Shown here one piece after another: positions 6,568 to 7,796 of a stretch of DNA of 7,796 bases. Position 1 is the first letter of the stretch, and each line of letters opens with the position of its first letter. The notes under the pieces were generated by a model. That model was not told the DNA's origin and ran no database searches. It saw only the letters and a program-made list of their open reading frames with translations. The position numbers and the translations under genes are program-made. This DNA is from Phycisphaeraceae bacterium (GTDB lineage: Bacteria > Planctomycetota > Phycisphaerae > Phycisphaerales > Phycisphaeraceae): assembly GCA_003552605.1 (NCBI GenBank), contig PUNN01000384.1, positions 1 through 7,796 of the forward strand, written 5' to 3'.

Positions 6568-7461
6568 ATGAGCAATACCCCCACACGAGCCGCCGCGGAC
6601 AAGTCCCATGTGTCCCGGGCGAACCCCACCGGTCTCGCACCCGATAAACCCACCCTACAGGCCCCCGACGAGACAGACGGCGAGGGTGAGGCCGACCGCA
6701 TCGCCGCGCTGTGGGACCGCTACGCCGAGACGCGCGACAGCGACCTGCGCTGCCGGCTTGTCGAGCACTATTTGCCGCTGGTTCACCGCGTGGTCGAGCG
6801 CATCGGCCGGCGCCTGCCGATGGAGGTCGACCAGGATGATCTCATCCAGCAGGGCTGCTTCGGCCTGATGGATGCCATCGACAGCTTCGAACCGTCGCGG
6901 CAGGTGAAGTTCGAGACCTTCGCCAGCCTCCGCATCGCCGGCGCCGCGGTGGACTACCTCCGGACCATCGACTGGGCCCCGCGGCTGGTGCGGCAGCGCT
7001 CCCGCATCCTTGCCAACGCCAAGCGCGAGCTGCGACAGAGCCTCGGCCGCGAGCCGACCGACCAGGAGGCGGCCAGTCACCTCGACCTCGGGGGGGAGAA
7101 GTTCGCCCGGCTTCGCCGCGATGCGGAGGTGGTCCACACCGTGAGCATGCAGGCACCCGGCAACGCCACGGAGGATGACACGAGTTGCCTCGGCGATGTG
7201 ATCGAAGCCGCCAACACACCATCGCCAGACCACGTGGCGATGTGCTCGGAGCTGAAGGACGCCATCGGTCGGCACCTGTCACGGGCCGAGCGGCTGATCG
7301 TGATCCTCTATTACTACGAAAAGATGACGATGCGCGAGATCGGCCAGACACTGGAGATGAGCGAATCCCGCGTCAGCCAGATCCACAGCGCCATCCTCCC
7401 CCGCCTGCGCGAGGCACTCCAGGGCCGGGGCGTGCTGCCCTCGGCGGGTTCTTCCCGTTGA
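6568..7461 (+). CDS. FliA/WhiG-type RNA polymerase sigma factor
   Basis: A 297-aa alternative sigma factor of the sigma70 group 3 (sigma28) kind, which directs RNA polymerase to a special promoter set. Region 2 spans about 45-135, with the core-binding/-10 recognition signature LVEHYLPLVHRVVERIG (64-80), DLIQQGCFGLMDAIDSFEP (91-109) and FETFASLRIAGAAVDYLRTIDW (115-136), followed by APRLVRQ typical of FliA. Region 3 covers about 142-190. Region 4 (about 232-286) has the -35-binding helix-turn-helix MTMREIGQTLEMSESRVSQIHS (253-274). The start at 6568 has AGGGA 10 nt upstream. The product is about 40-50 aa longer than typical FliA, owing to a hydrophilic Asp/Pro/Thr-rich N-terminus (1-40). No flagellar gene, anti-sigma factor or chemotaxis gene is next to it, so a role in motility or in other development cannot be told apart here. 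Confidence 0.93.
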   Translation: MSNTPTRAAADKSHVSRANPTGLAPDKPTLQAPDETDGEGEADRIAALWDRYAETRDSDLRCRLVEHYLPLVHRVVERIGRRLPMEVDQDDLIQQGCFGLMDAIDSFEPSRQVKFETFASLRIAGAAVDYLRTIDWAPRLVRQRSRILANAKRELRQSLGREPTDQEAASHLDLGGEKFARLRRDAEVVHTVSMQAPGNATEDDTSCLGDVIEAANTPSPDHVAMCSELKDAIGRHLSRAERLIVILYYYEKMTMREIGQTLEMSESRVSQIHSAILPRLREALQGRGVLPSAGSSR

Positions 7462-7560
7462 ACGCCACCGTCTCCGCGGCGATTCTGGCGGCAGCACCAG
7501 ACCCCCATCGCCTGATGGCGCTCGCTACGACGTGAAAACCCGTGGCGTGGCGAATACGCC

Positions 7561-7660
7561 GGGCAAGGGGGGCGGGGGACTCCGAGGGCGCCGGGGGACC
7601 GGGGAAGACCGGGGCCCGGGTTCCCCGGGGGGGCGGGTTCCGGGTTCCGGGTTCCGGGGG
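7561..7660 (+). repeat. G-rich tract with GGGTTCC heptamers, G-quadruplex potential
   Basis: The plus strand holds more than ten separate runs of three or more G. GGGTTCC is repeated three times in tandem at 7635-7655 and followed by GGGGG (7656-7660); another unit stands at 7618-7624. The tandem part has four G-runs separated by 4-nt loops, which meets the standard intramolecular G-quadruplex pattern. If the sigma factor transcript runs on, its 3' end would carry this. Confidence 0.75.
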
Positions 7661-7682
7661 TGTCCGCAGCCGATGGCCATGC
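7656..7682 (+). repeat. Right half of a REP-like palindrome
   Basis: GCAGCCGATGGCCATGC (7666-7682), preceded by CCGGGGG and a TGTCC segment, matches the loop and right arm of copy 1 (9-34) except for two added bases and the base after the arm. The left arm is missing, and the GGGTTCC array occupies its place. Confidence 0.65.
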
Positions 7683-7749
7683 GGCCCCCCAGGGTAGGGT
7701 GCATGACACGTGTCGCGGCTGCCCCCAATGCTCGGACCCAATCCCAATA

Positions 7750-7792
7750 GGGTGGCATGGTCAGCGGGCTGTCTTCAGCCCGATGGCCATGC
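7750..7792 (+). repeat. REP-like palindrome, copy 5 (complete)
   Basis: The flank GGGTG (7750-7754) leads into the left arm GCATGGTCAGCGGGCTG (7755-7771), a TCTT loop (7772-7775) and the right arm CAGCCCGATGGCCATGC (7776-7792). There are 17 facing positions with one G.A mismatch and one T.G wobble, placed in the outer arms exactly as in copy 2. The inner stem GGGCTG/CAGCCC differs from copy 2 on both sides so that pairing is kept. Confidence 0.85.
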
Positions 7793-7796
7793 GAGC

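Larger units (their letters stand above)
7462..7796. other. Gene-free, G-rich, repeat-bearing region after the sigma factor
   Basis: No credible gene is seen from the sigma factor stop to the window end; open frames here, on both strands, are low-complexity Gly/Pro/Arg products of G-runs. It contains a G-rich tract with a heptamer array (7561-7660), a half REP-like element (7656-7682), the perfect palindrome GACACGTGTC (7705-7714) and a complete REP-like copy (7750-7792). A 5-bp hairpin CCATC/GATGG (7505-7518) lacks a T-run, so no firm terminator was found for the sigma factor. Confidence 0.5.

Noticed and set aside
5289..6647. 452-codon plus-strand open frame inside the GH4 gene
   Set aside because: It is a shifted frame of the GH4 coding sequence with Ser/Arg/Thr-rich composition typical of out-of-frame GC-rich DNA.
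7525..7758. Overlapping open frames on both strands in the G-rich tail region
   Set aside because: They consist of repeated Pro/Gly/Arg/Glu residues encoded by the GGGTTCC array and REP-like sequence, with no start signals.
1..7796. CRISPR array or mobile-element system
   Set aside because: The repeats are few, widely spaced, in both orientations and palindromic, with no regular spacers, cas genes or transposase.

Overview
The window looks like one stretch of a GC-rich bacterial chromosome with five intact protein genes. No rRNA, tRNA, CRISPR array, transposase or phage gene was seen. The gene mix is a maltodextrin/glycogen phosphorylase of the DUF3417-containing type, an orphan ExbB/TolQ-like protein, a degenerate receiver-like protein opening MILYCC, a GH4 glycosidase and a FliA/WhiG-type sigma factor. 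Together with the high GC content this would suit a planctomycete-like (Phycisphaerae-type) bacterium, but that is an inference from general impression and no gene here proves the lineage.

Layout. Left block, minus strand: an ExbB/TolQ/MotA-family membrane protein (3804 to 3043), then a 226-bp gap, then the alpha-glucan phosphorylase glgP (2816 to 174). Right block, plus strand: a 138-aa degenerate receiver-like protein (4019-4435), a GH4 NAD-dependent glycosidase (4811-6238) and the sigma factor (6568-7461). The two blocks diverge from 3805-4018. The gaps are large (about 210-375 bp), so tight operons are not evident. The two carbohydrate enzymes would feed sugar phosphate and free sugar into central metabolism, but they sit in different transcription units. 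The membrane protein and the sigma factor have no obvious functional partners in the window.

The most interesting content lies between the genes. A family of about 36-50 bp imperfect palindromes recurs at 1-34, 60-95, 4539-4587, 4611-4644 and 7750-7792, with a half copy at 7656-7682 and a collapsed relic at 3847-3870. The outer arms are nearly constant (GCATGGTCAGC ... GATGGCCATGC). The inner stem changes between copies but stays paired, and a G.A mismatch is kept at the same place. Neighbouring copies occur as head-to-head pairs with short GC-rich spacers. This is the pattern of REP/BIME-like elements. One half copy is joined to a GGGTTCC heptamer array inside a G-rich tract with G-quadruplex potential (7561-7660), downstream of the sigma factor.
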